DNA from: Bryoerythrophyllum caledonicum
Lineage: Eukaryota > Streptophyta > Bryopsida > Pottiales > Pottiaceae
Assembly (NCBI GenBank): GCA_963971425.1
Contig: OZ020519.1
Span: 19,117,397-19,181,396, forward strand
Direction of reading: 5' to 3'
Length of the DNA: 64,000 bases
Part shown: positions 35,001 through 47,518 of the stretch, piece after piece
Numbering within the stretch: the stretch's first letter is position 1
Layout of the letters: every line of letters begins with the position of its first letter
The notes under the pieces: model-generated
Told to the model about the DNA's origin: nothing
The model's input: the letters and a program-made list of their open reading frames with translations, nothing else
Databases searched by the model: none
Program-made: the position numbers and the translations under genes

Positions 35001-36676
35001 CTCTTCAGTACCCAGAAGTGTGCATGGGAAAATGACCTGAAAGGAAAGCAGATACATCAATGAGTCATCCGAACTAAAGGTTCCCGGAGACAAAAAGACC
35101 TGAAATCTAAGACACTATGTACATGCATATGCATACAAATACCAACTTTTAGCATGATAATTACACACTAAGAACCACGAATGGATAAAATCTGCCTTAC
35201 CGTATGAAATGGAACGTTGTCCTTCCCCATGAACTGAACCAGCTCCACGTCGTGAGGGGACTTCCACCACTTCTCCCATTCCGCGGTGTAATTGGCCGTG
35301 ATTGAGATGTACCCAATCGGAGCATCAAACCACACATAAAATACCTGAAAGCATCCACAATCAGGATATCAGAACCACAATAGTTACAAGGTAGTGCAAT
35401 TAAACGTGACAGTACCTGTGACCTAAAATCAACGAAAAACAGGCAAATCCAAACAAAGAAACACATCTATAATTTAGAAATTCATGGTGAAGTATCACCT
35501 TTTCTTTATACTTTTCCAAGGGAACCGGGACGCCCCACTTCAAATCTCGTGTGATACACCGCTCCTTCAGCCCGTCTCGAATCCACGCATTCGTTTGCTG
35601 AATGGAGTTGGAACTCCATCCTCCTTTCTTCGATGTCCCAGAAATGTAAGCCTCAAGTTGGTCATTCAGACCAGGAAGATCCAGGAATAGGTGGTCGGTT
35701 TCCCGCTTCTCCGGAGGGTTGCGACACACCTGCCAGAAAGGAAACTCTTAAGCTCATGTATTTCAAAACACAATGATATAAACCCTAAACCCTAAAACAC
35801 CATTGAAACTCACCTTGCACCTGGGGTTGATCAAATCCTCAGCATTGAGCAGCTTCCCACAATTGTCACATTGATCCCCTCTCGCATCCTCGTAACCACA
35901 TCCAGGAGTCGGACATGTACCCTCCACCAATCTGTCCGCCAAAAACCTGTTGCAGGTGGTGCAATATGGCTGCATCGATCCATAGGACAAAACGTGAGAT
36001 CATTCGCTCGAGAGATAGGTGCTGCCCTCTGTTCACTCTAACCTTAATCTCTGAGATTGTGTCCAAACCTGAGTCATTGTATTCTCGTTCAATCGCTTGT
36101 TCTTGTACAATGACATAAAAATCGCCTGCGCAATTTCAGTCTGCTGAAGTGTAGAAGTTCGCCCGAAGTTGTCGAAGTCGATGTCGAACCACTCGTAGAT
36201 ATCCTTGTGAATGGCGTGGTACCTGCGTAATCAACGGCACATCAACGTCCATCAGACAACGTCCATCAAACAACGCTCAAAATTCACTATGTTTCACAGA
36301 GTCGACGTACTTATCACAAATTTGCCTGGGAGTAACCCCCTCCTCCATCGCCTTGGTCTCCGTCGCGGTCCCGTACTCATCCGTCCCGCACATGTAGATC
36401 ACATTGTAACCCCGCCTCCGGCAGTAGCGAGCGTACACATCCGCGCTCAACACACCTGCAACCATGAATTCCACCTCAATTCAGCTCACAAGCAACAGAA
36501 ACGCTAAAAACGGCTCAGCGCTGGAATCAATCCTCACATCCGATGATGTTGCCCAGGTGCGGCACGTTGTTGACGTAGGGGAGCGCGCTCGTGACCATGA
36601 CATTGCGCTTCCCAGGGACGGGCACCCGCGGCGGGCGATGCTCGCGGACCGCGTGGAAGCAGTCGGGGTGGCCCAT
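32073..36676 (-). CDS. Methionyl-tRNA synthetase, cytosolic type
   Basis: Fifteen exons read in frame to 808 aa. From 5' to 3' on the minus strand: 36676-36538, 36455-36311, 36222-36069, 35969-35814, 35729-35499, 35344-35201, 35036-34946, 34641-34535, 34345-34231, 34026-33839, 33724-33596, 33478-33338, 33066-32964, 32773-32523 and 32405-32073. The class I signatures are HLGN at residues 40-43 and KFSKS near 355-359. A four-cysteine zinc knuckle is in exon 4. [10 protein letters not shown] and WFDAPIGY belong to the catalytic core. Residues ~650-808 form the EMAP-II-like tRNA-binding domain ([21 protein letters not shown]). It charges initiator and elongator tRNA-Met. Length matches plant cytosolic enzymes and there is no transit peptide. 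All introns are GT-AG. Confidence 0.96.
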
Positions 36677-36780
36677 GGTGGCTGCGCGGGCGCGTGGCTA
36701 TGGCGGACGAGAGCTCCGCGGCTCTGCAAGAAAGGAAAATGGACCAATTCCTCGACAAAGCTCCAAGGTTTATGGCTAGT

Positions 36781-36789
36781 TTAGGGTTT
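36781..36789 (-). promoter_or_regulatory. Telo-box upstream of MetRS
   Basis: AAACCCTAA on the minus strand, 105 nt before the MetRS ATG. Telo-boxes are common near the start of plant genes for the translation apparatus, which suits this gene. Confidence 0.55.
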
Positions 36790-36812
36790 CTCTTTACGTT
36801 GCTAAACCTTTC

Positions 36813-37003
36813 TTCACTGTCACGGCTTTCTTTACCGCCTCTTTACTGTTAGGGCTTTCTTTACCTCCTCTTTACTGTTAGGGCTTTCTTTACCTCCTCT
36901 TTACTGTTGGGACTTTCTTTACCTCCTCTTTACTGTTGGGACTTTCTTTACCTCCTCTTTACTGTTGGGGCTTTCTTTACCTCCTCTTTACTGTTAGGGT
37001 TTA
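36813..37003. repeat. 29-bp tandem repeat upstream of MetRS
   Basis: Six to seven copies with an exact 29-bp period starting at 36813, 36842, 36871, 36900, 36929, 36958 and 36987. On the MetRS strand each unit contains GCCCTAACAG or CCCAACAG, a telo-box-like word. The array lies 140-330 bp upstream of the MetRS ATG. Confidence 0.9.
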
Positions 37004-37460
37004 CTTAGGAGTGCTTTATGTAAAAGAGACTGTCGGTATGTTGCTGACGTGGACTTCTTTTATATCCGATCTACTCTTGATTGCGAAGCAAGGCAACTTG
37101 TGTTCTGTTGCGGTATTAAAGGCATAAAAGATATATATTTTCGAAAGTCAACAAGTTCTTTTATATATTCAAACATGCTTTTACTTTTTGAAGTATTAAA
37201 CATCCAAAAGTGAAAGGACAAAGCTTGTCTATATTGAAAGACCAATTTGTACTATATTTAGATAAGATTGATATTAGATACTCTAAAGTAAAACTAGTTT
37301 GAATACTTCAAAGTAAAATACATATATTGTATAAGAAGAGGAAGGGCTTGGGTCTCTAGTAGAGTTATATATATTGTTTGGATCACGCCAACCTCTTATT
37401 AACTCCTACGAGAGTTCTTCTTATTATAATTATTATTTTGATCACATTCAATTACTAACA
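37004..37460. other. AT-rich spacer
   Basis: MetRS upstream flank; no gene or RNA recognised. Confidence 0.35.
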
Positions 37461-37736
37461 ATGGATATAGGTGTTAAAGGATCAAACAATTTTCAAAGGG
37501 GTTTGAAAGATCAACCTAAAGTAGTAGTATCAATTTCTTTTGCATCAACTTTTGGTGGCTCTTTAGCATTGACAAGAATACAAGATACGTTGCCTATGAT
37601 ACGTAGACCGATTATGAGGTTTGGTATGTTAGTAGGTTTTGCTCATATAAATCTTAAATTTGCAGAATATTATATGAAAAACAAGATGGAGCCAAAACCT
37701 ACACGAGAAATGAGACTAATCTATAAGCTACTATGA
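37461..37736 (+). CDS. Small AT-rich ORF, unknown
   Basis: An ATG frame of 91 codons starting MDIGVKGSNNFQRGL and containing a hydrophobic stretch (VVVSISFASTFGGSLAL) and a Lys/Glu-rich end. Codon use is AT-rich, unlike the host genes around it, so if coding it is more likely from a mobile or organelle-derived sequence. I recognise no family and see no splice or promoter support. Confidence 0.2.
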   Translation: MDIGVKGSNNFQRGLKDQPKVVVSISFASTFGGSLALTRIQDTLPMIRRPIMRFGMLVGFAHINLKFAEYYMKNKMEPKPTREMRLIYKLL

Positions 37737-40195
37737 GCATTTAGATTATATTCATTAGAGTTATCCTAAAAGTACACAAGGTGGTGCATGTACATGTGAC
37801 CCTACATCTTGGAAATGAATGGTTGAACTCAAAGACAGGTGCAAGAACAAAGAGAAAAAATAAAGATAGGGCATAATAAACATGTCGTTCTTGATTTAGG
37901 AGATGAAGGAAATGAAGGAAATAGTTACCACACCTGACAAAGCAATTAAGGGCATCATACATGAAAGGAAGTATCAATAATACGGACATTAAATAGAGGT
38001 TTCATGGGCAAGCACCTCCCTTGCCAAGGCATTGTTCCTCTATAATCTTGTGTATGAAGAAATAAGTAGGGACAATTTTTCTCCTTGCACTACCTTTGAT
38101 TTAGAAAAAATCATAGAGTCCGGACAGGGTGTTGCACCTAGTCATTTTAATCGACACCCCATAAAACACATACGGTACTTTGAAAAAAAGTGTATAATTG
38201 CTTTAATCAAAATGTCATTTTCAAAAGCTAAATTGTGGTGTACCTCATGTGATTGATATTCAGTGATACATAGTGTCTACCCTCAAGAGGGGAAAGTAGT
38301 TCATGTAACCCATGTCCGGTGGGCATGGACTTGGTGGTGGTACAAAGAGACACTTTACTCACGTCGGCCTCCTTCCAGAGACCGAAGTTCTTCTTCCTTC
38401 CTTTTTTATTGATATTGATAAACATGTATGAGTTATTAATACAATATCAAATATGATATATTAATTAATTGTCTATGACTAATACTTCTAAATATATGTT
38501 TTTCACATATTCACATTTGATGAACACCTTATGTTTGCTATCTATTTTATTTTATAAATTAAAGTAGATTTTTAGTTTGGAATAATAACCATGAATTTTG
38601 ATTAGCCCATAGGCACTTAGTTCATCTGTCTCCAAAACCAAGATATGTGCTAATTTTTTTCTTTGAGCTAACCTTCATGGAAATAAAATGCCTAATTTGA
38701 ATATCCAACCTTACAAAATGGAACTCAAACCATGACCTCAGCTTTTGAAAATATTTGCACACATCCAACGGTTGATGGAAAAGATTATAGTGTTTAAAGT
38801 TACTGTACATTGATAATGAAAATTGTGGACTTTGGAGGGTATACTGCTTTATCCATCAATAGATTCTTGCAAGAATTTTTGTACTCTAAATAGAAGAGGT
38901 TCACATGTGCACTAGGTTGATAGCTTTGCATTGACATATCATATGTGAAGAAAATATATATACATGATAATTGATGATTTTTAAACTTTTGTTGACTTGA
39001 TTGTATACAAAAATGTTCCAAACTTATGCCTATAGAAATGGAAGTTTTCTATGTAATGAGAGAGATCAACAATCACAATAAAACCAAGAATCTCATAGAG
39101 AGTAATTTCAATTGAAATTCCAGAACCAAAATCATTTTGCATTTGGATGAAGTACAACATAGCAGGCGGCATGGTATTCATTGTATTTTATTGTATTTGG
39201 TGTATTTTGTTTTATATTCCTAGCTTTCCATGAGTTTTACAACTTCATATCATGGTCTGATTTTTGAAGTGTGTTCATGTAATGTGTGCACAAATCTGAA
39301 CTTCAAATTTCACAACTTAATTCCTCATGGATGTCATGCAAATTGAGATTGAACACCTCCAAAGTCGCATTTTGGGTCTCATGGGCTCCAAAGGATTAAC
39401 CAAGCTATTAATTGCTCATCATATGCAAGAATGACTTTTCTATTTTTCGAAGAAACTAATTGTAGTTGTCATGAATATACCATGAATATTAGCTATCTTC
39501 ATAATATATGATAAATATTAGCTATGTTTTTCTTTCAATCAAAAGGATTACATAACATTCCAAAACAACCACATTAAACAGGGTCACATTCACAAACAGG
39601 AGGATACACCACATAGAGAAGGTCCACTTTTACATCACCTTCTATAATATCACAAAAGCATAGATCGAGCATAGCAAGGGTGAGAACCAGCGAATTAGAT
39701 GCGAAGATGTGGTCACTAGACTTCCAAAACTCAATCAGGCATGGACTTGCAACTACCGTAATACAACTCTTAATTAGGAAAATAACAATCATCCAAGTCT
39801 GCAACAGACCTCGTACAAACCTTTTCAGTGGTCCATCTCTGAAAGAGAATGTGAAGAACTTCCAAGAGTCTAAGTTGGCGCATGAAAACGACTCAAGAAG
39901 AGGTCGAATTGGACATGAGGAAGTCTTTAATGTTCTCAACTGCCTCCATCTTGTACTCGATCTCTCGGTCTTTGATGGCACTAGTTTAAAGAAAGGCAGC
40001 ACACATGTTCCATTCAGTTGATACTTATTAGCCAATAGAATTTTACTAGCAGGAACGATTAATTCAATGTAATATGAGAAATAATTGAAAAACAAGTACA
40101 TCTCTTCAGAACCGCAAATGCAACATGTTGCGGTGACCCTCGAAGTAAACAAGGTATGTAACCAAGGTAAAACAAAGTGAAGGTTTAAAACACAC
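37737..40195. other. AT-rich spacer and CASP 3' region
   Basis: 38262-38335 contains CCCTCAAGAGGGGAAAGTAG, a relative of the SINE-like tail at 22.4 kb. The minus frame from CASP stays open from 40195 down to 39574, but the translation looks random. The real last CASP exon or 3' UTR must lie here. Confidence 0.35.
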
Positions 40196-43100
40196 CTGTG
40201 ACTCAAGCTTGAAAACTGGTACATGCTTGCAAATACGAGCAAGTGAAGAGCGATAGAATAGAAAAAGATAAATGTCCGAGCGTATCTGCGGATGAAAATA
40301 ATTGCATCAATTAGCTGCCAAGACTTCAACATAAAGTGACAAATAGATTCTGTAAGACGCAGCACAACAGGACAAAAGAATAGACATTTACTTGTTGCCA
40401 AGAACAAAGCGGCCTCCCGTCAGTGTAATTTTATCTCGGATTCCAAGCTCCTTATATCTCCGCTCTTTTTCCTGTTTGATCACATAGACAGTCAGGAATC
40501 AGTACATTGTGGTTCAAATCTAGTCATGACACATCCTTAATTCATTATGACGGTAAAATGCGGTGGAAAAACACAATACAAGAAATATCACGTGAAAATA
40601 GGGACAACGGATACAGACAAAAATAGAACTAAAAATAAAAACGATATCAAAGCTTGTATTGTGCCTTATTGCACGAGGTGCACCAACCTTCTTGGAAAAT
40701 GCTGTGAATGGATTGATATCATCCTCGTACATCTTCTTGTATTTACTCTCGACATCACCTCCCATTCCTGATTCCAAATCTTCCCCGCGCTGAAGCCACA
40801 CACGAGATTGATGATTTCAGAAGTTAGTAACGAATCGCTTACCAAATTTGTAGAACCCATTTAATGTTTCGTGGGGCATGGCAGCTTTAAGAGTCAAGTC
40901 ATAACCATACCTGAAAGCACTGAAGAATACATTCTAAACCCACTGACCAAAATAGATCCCGTAACTGTGTAATGCTGGAAATAAAATGAGATCAGATGAA
41001 TAATACCTTCTTGTTTCGAGAGAAAGGTTTATCTTTTGTGTAATCCTGTACAAACCGCATCTTTTCGTACAGCTTCACATTATCAGCTTTACTGCGCTCA
41101 AGATCTGCTGCCAGCGTTTGACACCTATCCCTTGATACCCTCAGCTCCTGCACGATTATTCAGGCACTCGTGAATAAAACATGATTATAAAGAAGATACA
41201 GAAGAGGATATATCCTCAAATGCTGGGATCATCAATTATGACGAGAAAGGGTCCTTCGATTATGGTAACGCCTTAAACTATTCAAGCCAACAAGGGAGAG
41301 AGAGAACTCACCTCTTCTGTTTCTCGCAGGCGTTGCCTAAATCGGTCACGCTGGCTGCAAATGACTTGCAACATGCTATTCTGATCCTCATCACCTGCCC
41401 CCTTGGAACCTCCATTTTGCTACATATCCCATCAAGCACAAAAAGATCAGCAGGAAAACAATCAATTCGGGCTCAATACAACGGCACAAACCGATGGCTA
41501 TTCTACCTTACGACTCTTCTTTAGAAAAATTGGTGATTCGTCATGTTGTGATACATGATAACAAGTGTGCAGCCAGTTGAACCTTGAGACTAACATTATT
41601 TTCTCAAATATTTGAGATCGGACTTTTATCTTTGATTTACCTCCGATTGGTCATTGGCGCCTGATTCTGGCAGGTCCCAATCCTCTGATTGTTTAGAAGG
41701 CCGACGATCATGAGAAGGTCCATAGCCCTACAAACAACGATTCAGATAAGACACCCATACAGCTGATTCAGTCCCACGGAGGCTCATCTTAAATGCTGGC
41801 ATAAGTTTCTTGAGAGAAAAGAATATCAACAATCTTGAAAACTTAATAATAGGAACACAACCTTCGCTATGTCTTCTTCCAGCTTGACAATTAGAGCCTT
41901 CTGTTGCGTCACTTTGGCCTCTAGTTTTCTGACATTTGCATCAGCGGCAAATGCCGCCTCTGTCCTCTCTGAAAGTTGTACCTATCATATTTATCCACCA
42001 TAGAAATGTTCAGAGCTTGACTCACCAAACACAGGTGAATAGAGCAGTACTGGTGCAAATGGCAGATTATACAAGAATCAAACGTAGCCTTCACAGAATT
42101 CAAAAAAGATCCATGCTGAGAAGGTCATCACTAGCCAAATTCTGAAAGCAAAAGAAACTGGACATCTCAGTAATAGATTTTGATTCAGGAATCACACCTT
42201 TACTTGCGTAAGCTCATGCTCCATCTTTCTATTTTTATCAAGTAGCAACGTCTCAAGCTTGCCAATATCCTCCCCGCGAGTAGCAATTTCCCAGTCCTCT
42301 GCTTCCACAGAATTGTATCCCACTGCCTGTATAAAGAGAAAAAGAAAAGGTATTAAATCGGCACGACAAGGTTGTAAGAATAATAACTGCTATCACAGTG
42401 TTCTATGAAGTACAAGCCCCGTAACAAAGCAGAAAATTTTTACGGTGCATGTTTTATACCCAAATTATTCTAATAGTTGAACAGGATAAAAATTTAATAA
42501 ATCAAATAAAAATAGCCAACGAAATCACAGAGTCTGCAACAAATATTAGTGCGAAACAATTTCAAGTTGAGAAAAGACCTGCAAAATTTTGACTTGTTTT
42601 CGTAAGTCCTCCACTTGCTGAGCAGTCGGCCGTTCACTGATTTGTTTTTCGAGTTCTTGAAGAATCACATCCTGTCTCCCAGAAACACTCAAACCATCAA
42701 GTTCAAAAACCAATTGAGTTGGAATTCTAAGAACCATTCTGTCGAAATTTTAAGAACTTTAACTCCTGAAGAAACAAGTGGAAATTCTCTTGCCTTCTCA
42801 TTGAGGAGGGCATTCAGTCTTTTCGTTTCGGCAAGGTGCTGTTCACGTTCGTTCCCTAGAGTAGTCTCAATCTTGTGTAACTCGTAGTGAAGTTCAGAGA
42901 TAATCTTCTCCTTCGCTGTCAGGGAAGCTTCCAGATTGTTACTAGCCTCTTCATTCAACCTGTAAAACACAAACCATAGTTAGAGGGAGATGCTATTTCG
43001 AATAATATCCACCTAATCTTACAGTGTAGGCTAGACAAGCAATCAGGCTCGGCTATTTGGTTCCAAAAAGACAAGAAATTTCTTCCTACTATGCTCTCTA

Positions 43101-46100
43101 CAGCTTCATTCATGATGGAAGACGATGTGAAGGTTGCGCACATTCTAATATTTAAACATGAGTACCAAGCAGATATATTTTTAAAAAAACGAATGACATT
43201 ATGCAATCAAAAAACTGAGTTGCACAAATATAGACATAGAAATTTACCGCTCCTGTATTTGGGCTTCTTGGCTGGTTACTGCCTGCAACTGTGATCGCAA
43301 TTGATCCTGTCATTCCAACTTCCTCACATTAGTAAAATCCGCTTGTCGTTCTTAACGACTTAGCACCTCTGCATATCTATTTTCAGATACTCCTAGACTT
43401 CCATCTCTTCAATAACAAATGCGGTCAGAACAAAAAAAAAACCTTTTCTCTCTCCAGACTCATGAGGCGACCCTGAGCACGATCCACTTCATCCGTCAGC
43501 AGATTCAGTTCCGACTGTTTGGCTGCACTAATCTCCTCTGCAAAACATGCCAGACCCCAATGTTCACAAACATAGCCGGAATGTGAAAGAAATCTCAGAA
43601 GCACGTCAAGATGAATTGAAAATTAAGTATAGCTCATTAAAGTACCAGATTGAGTATGCAGATTAAACAGTTGGGTCTGCCCATACTCGTGAAGCCTTTG
43701 CATATTCTGCACACTCTCTTTAGCTGCTCGCAGTTGATCTTGTAGAAAATCCTCCCTGTCAACAAAAAAATAAGGAAAGTTGAGACATTGTAGAATTCAG
43801 TTCAACGTTCACCTACTGAAGCTATGGCTTTTTTGTACCTTTTGCAACATTCTCGTGTAAAAAACCCTGGTTGGCCATTTCATGTCACGAATTCACAATA
43901 AACTTTGATTGTCCAGCCCCCTTTCCTACCTCGTGTGCCTTTCTAAATTCTTTTCTTTCCTGGTAGTTAATAAATTTGATGGTCTTTCACGAGTCGTCTT
44001 TCTTGAAACAAGAGCAAACAAAGAGTCCAAAAATCATGATGTATCTCATGAATACAAGCCTTTAAACGTTAGCACGACTTTTTACCTCTCTCGAAGAATT
44101 TCAAGGTTCTTCTGGCTCTCTTCTGCAAGACTACGCTGCTTCATCTCAACGATCTCCTTTACTTTCTCCTCCATCTGCGATTTAAAGATAACGCAAAAAC
44201 TAGGTTTAGGATAAACCTGTGGGTACTTGAACAGAATATAAGTACGAGCCAAAAAAAACAGAGGAGGTCGTTCGATACTTGATCATGGAAAGAGAACCTA
44301 TATGGTGATATCTAATCAACCAACCTGCTGTTCTAGCAAACGATTCCGCTCTTCCAGCCGTCGTACTGTAGCTTGTTGGTTTCTAAGATGAGCCGCTTCC
44401 GAGCGGTACTCCTCCAGCTCTTGCTTCATCTTCCGGTTCTCTGACTCGAGCTCAGCTAACCTTGTTGCCAATTCCTATACAGTAAGAATACCGATATGCA
44501 ATTAGATATAGTGAACAAATAATCAGGACAACTGTAACCATGCTTGGAAGCATTCAACATGAGACACCAAGTCGATATTAATAACCCTCAGATTGGAAGT
44601 CAAGTTTGTTTCACTCATCCATATATTCCTAGTGATTTCAGCACGAACACTGGACTGAAACAAATATAATATTCTTTAAATAATAACAATAAAGCTTACA
44701 TCTTTTGGATAAGTGTATCCACCACCAACAATAAGTGATGCAACTCAATTTCGATCAACTGGCAACAAGTCAAATGCACGTTCAAACTTCTATTTAACTT
44801 ATGCATTAGTTGGCGTTGACTATGAACTGAAGAGTAAGAGCTTGCTTACAGCGCCAGAAGACAGAGCAGCAACAGGATCAGGAGCCTCATAAAGCTTCTG
44901 ATATATGTTGAGAAAGGCATTTTCGCCAAACTTTGCTCTCTTCGTGAGGTTGTCGACCTCCTCCTGATATCCCTTCAACAACGCTGGAAAAGCCTTGGCC
45001 TTCTCATCATTGGAAGCCTTCTTAAAATCTGTTACCAAAACCAACAGTATAAGATGATCGTATATTGAAAAACCTTACATGAATGCCTAACACAAGAGAA
45101 ATGTAACCAAGCTTACCCCGAGTGCTCTCAGCAAGCTTCCGGCGGTTTTTCAGGCTATTCTCCTGGTTGTCCCCAATCTTCAAACCTTGCTCATCTAACT
45201 TTGCCCTCCATTTCTCTAAATCAAACTCTGCAATGTTTTTTTCCAAAGAATGAGAATAGCTCTGAGACCCCAAATCCGAAGCCATGACACACAGAATGCG
45301 GTAAGGTCGAAATTCAGAAATTGAATCCAGTAGTTTCATATTTTTCTTCGAATCAGACAACGATTTCAAATACAGAGTTCAAACAAGATGAATCAGTAAG
45401 GTTAAGTTGATGATTTTCAAATATGTGAACCAAATAATGATTTCAGGTTTGTTCACAAGTTAAGTATGCCTACACCAACCCTTTACTAACGCGTAGCTTC
45501 GAATAACAACGATCATTTCACAGACAAGGTACGTAATTGTATTTGAATAAGAAATTGAAGGTAACTGGATCCGTTTCTTCTGAACTCTACTCTAGACGTT
45601 AAAACTAGCACTACATCTGTACTGGTCCATTGGTTGGACCGAGAAAAAAACTTGTCAACTACGTCCAGCAACAAGGCTCATGCCACCTGAAGCCTGCATC
45701 AGATCACTCTGCGCACTAGGCTCGCTTCATTGGAAAGGGCTAAGAGTTATATTCAAAAGGGCTCCTCCAGATGTCCAATTTCTTTTCCATACTGACAGAA
45801 GTCGTTCTTCTCAAATTAAAATAGCTGACGTATACTGATTACAGAACAGGAGCTTCTGTCCACTAATCAAATAGTATAGTTATTCATAACTCTTTCTTCA
45901 ACGTGCAATTGATCGAACTCCGGTCATAATACTAATCCAAGCCCTTCGATTACCATTTGACGCTAAAAACATAATTCCATAGCAAAACCGTGGACAATCC
46001 AATGCAGCAATCACATAATCACCAAAGGTCTCAGAACTCACCTCTCCAGAATGTGAGCACACGTAATATCGGAGATGTCGTACTGAACGATGGCAGCCGC

Positions 46101-46153
46101 TGTGGAGCCTCTTTCTCCACCCCGCCATCGCCCGCACCTTCATCCGGCTCCAT
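40196..46153 (-). CDS. CASP, Golgi coiled-coil membrane protein (last exon unresolved)
   Basis: Eighteen exons are recognised, giving about 673 aa: 46153-46042, 45227-45117, 45028-44850, 44474-44325, 44174-44086, 43755-43646, 43537-43443, 43306-43248, 42959-42794, 42671-42579, 42326-42198, 41981-41862, 41727-41641, 41419-41312, 41147-41007, 40789-40688, 40471-40392 and 40285-40196. Most of the protein is predicted coiled coil. Family landmarks are DLEKWRAKLDEQGLKI, KGYQEEVDNLTKRAKFGENA, VGYNSVEAEDW and YEDDINPFTAFSKKE. Close to the end is the C-terminal membrane anchor FIFFYSIALHLLVFASMY preceded by YAR. CASP is a Golgi-rim golgin acting in vesicle tethering. The intron after exon 9 starts GCAAGA, a GC-AG intron. 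Exon 18 ends at a GTGTG donor and the short cytosol/lumen tail is not identified. Confidence 0.9.
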
Positions 46154-47092
46154 GTCGCACCTCACGGGAAAATAACCTTCTTAAGAGAACATGTAAGCTC
46201 AGAGCAAGCAAATCGAAGCTACTCACGCTTCCCCTACGTCTCTGCAAAATCATACACCAGAGTACAGCAAATTTAGTTCGCAAACACTCGCACAAGTATT
46301 GTGTCAGGATCTAAAACTCCCTCTCCTACACAAATCAAAAGCCACAGATCTACCCAAAAAAAAAAAAAAAAAACACGTAATGCGCAAGACGATAGGCAAA
46401 ATCCTGAAATAAACAATCAGCTGATCCAGAAAAAAACGATTCCGCTCTCAAGAAAACAGGACAAACTTAAGATAACACTCCCTCCCCCGCCGGTAGACAA
46501 CCGCAACTCAATCAACCAGATCGAGACATCAAAACCAGTCTCACACCGTAAAAAAGCTTCGACATCCAAAAAAGAAGCGTGTGCGAGCGACGAGCCTCAC
46601 CTCCGGCGAAACTCAAGCAGATCCCAGGCCGAGGAACATCGACGACGCAATTGCGCGCCAAAACAGTAGAAAAAAGAAACGCGAAAAGCGCAGAGACTGT
46701 AATTGGAGGCGAACCGCGAATGCAGACAGATCGCGACGGCAGCGGCCACGCAAAGAAGGCGAACGCACCACTCACAAAGCTGCCGCACGACGAGCGAGGG
46801 TGTGTCGTCCCAACTCCCACTCTCTCTCTCTCTCTCTCTCCCTCTCCAACACAACGAGAGAGAAGACCAACGAACGAATGAAGAAGTGAACCATGCGATT
46901 TTTCATCCATAATCCGCACACACTGGACCAGAATTATTCATCCATCAACTATCTCCTCAAAAGTTCATCCCGCAACAGAACCAATCCATCGTCTGAGTAG
47001 ATTCATGAAGTAAACATCTACTTCCTCTGTAGATCATTAGTTCGCTGGAGTGCCGGTTTTGGGTGATGCGACGGTTTTGGGGGCAATTGGTG
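46154..47092. other. Divergent intergenic region
   Basis: Promoter and leader space between CASP (-) and the snoRNA cluster (+). Contains an A18 run (~46355-46372) and a (CT)n microsatellite (~46819-46841). Open frames at 46.5-46.9 kb on both strands are low-complexity and not supported. Confidence 0.45.
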
Positions 47093-47136
47093 TTAGGGTT
47101 TTGTCCGTGAGCTATGGCGGAGGCGTTTCTATATAA
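47093..47136 (+). promoter_or_regulatory. Telo-box plus TATA box of snoRNA cluster
   Basis: TTAGGGTTT (47093-47101, telo-box inverted) lies about 30 bp before TATATAAG (47130-47137). Telo-box with TATA is a known promoter layout for plant polycistronic snoRNA genes. The first snoRNA begins ~170 bp downstream. Confidence 0.65.
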
Positions 47137-47306
47137 GCCGCCGCGCTTCGTCGCTTTTGTCATCTCTGTCCGCCGTGGTGCGTCTTCCGGCGCTCTCCCT
47201 TGCGGTGTTTCATCTTCCTTGTTGTGTTGTCTTTGTGTTCTGTTTTGTGTTTAGCTCTCCTCTTGAGGGGATGTACGTCGTTCTGCGTTTGAAGTTTATG
47301 GTGTTG

Positions 47307-47392
47307 GAGGTCGGTGATGTTACAGAGAATGACAAGCATATAACTGAGTGGCGTTGTCCACGTGAGGATTCATTTAGGATTACTGAGACCTT
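47307..47392 (+). ncRNA. Box C/D snoRNA, U27 homologue (18S Am28 guide)
   Basis: Terminal stem GAGGTC/GACCTT encloses box C GTGATGT (47314-47320), D' CTGA (47344-47347), C' GTGAGGA (47362-47368) and box D CTGA (47383-47386). The 11 nt before D' (GACAAGCATAT, 47331-47341) are fully complementary to ATATGCTTGTC near the 5' end of 18S rRNA. The fifth nucleotide before D' pairs with the adenosine that is A28 in yeast (A27 in human), a site guided by snR74/U27. The box C final base is U rather than A. First gene of the cluster. Confidence 0.85.
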
Positions 47393-47415
47393 TTGTTTAG
47401 GGTTTGAGTGTTTTG

Positions 47416-47504
47416 GATCTATGATGAAGAAGGTTCCTGCCAGAAACTGGCGTGAGTGTCTCACGGTGATTATCTAGGACCGATCTGCCTTCCTTCTGAG
47501 ATGT
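47416..47504 (+). ncRNA. Box C/D snoRNA, 18S AAGGA-site guide
   Basis: Box C ATGATGA (47421-47427), C'-like GTGATTA and box D CTGA (47496-47499), with a weak ATC/GAT terminal stem. CTGCCTTCCTT (47485-47495) directly before D pairs with AAGGAAGGCAG of 18S rRNA. The +5 rule points to the A in AAGGA, which by my count is yeast A420 / human A468 (snR52/U83). No clear D' guide was assigned. Lies 24 nt after the U27-like gene. Confidence 0.72.
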
Positions 47505-47518
47505 GTTTGTACATAGCA

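Noticed and set aside
37374..37736. Organelle DNA insertion
   Set aside because: AT-rich ORF only; no recognisable chloroplast or mitochondrial gene.
39574..40195. Open frame after the CASP anchor taken as coding
   Set aside because: Translation looks random, with no similarity to CASP tails; a GTGTG donor ends exon 18.
46301..46919. ORFs on both strands at 46.3-46.9 kb
   Set aside because: Low-complexity, overlapping an A-run and CT microsatellite in the CASP/snoRNA intergenic space.
47157..47477. 106-codon plus ORF
   Set aside because: Lies across the first snoRNA genes, starts without a supported ATG and matches no family; better explained as snoRNA precursor.
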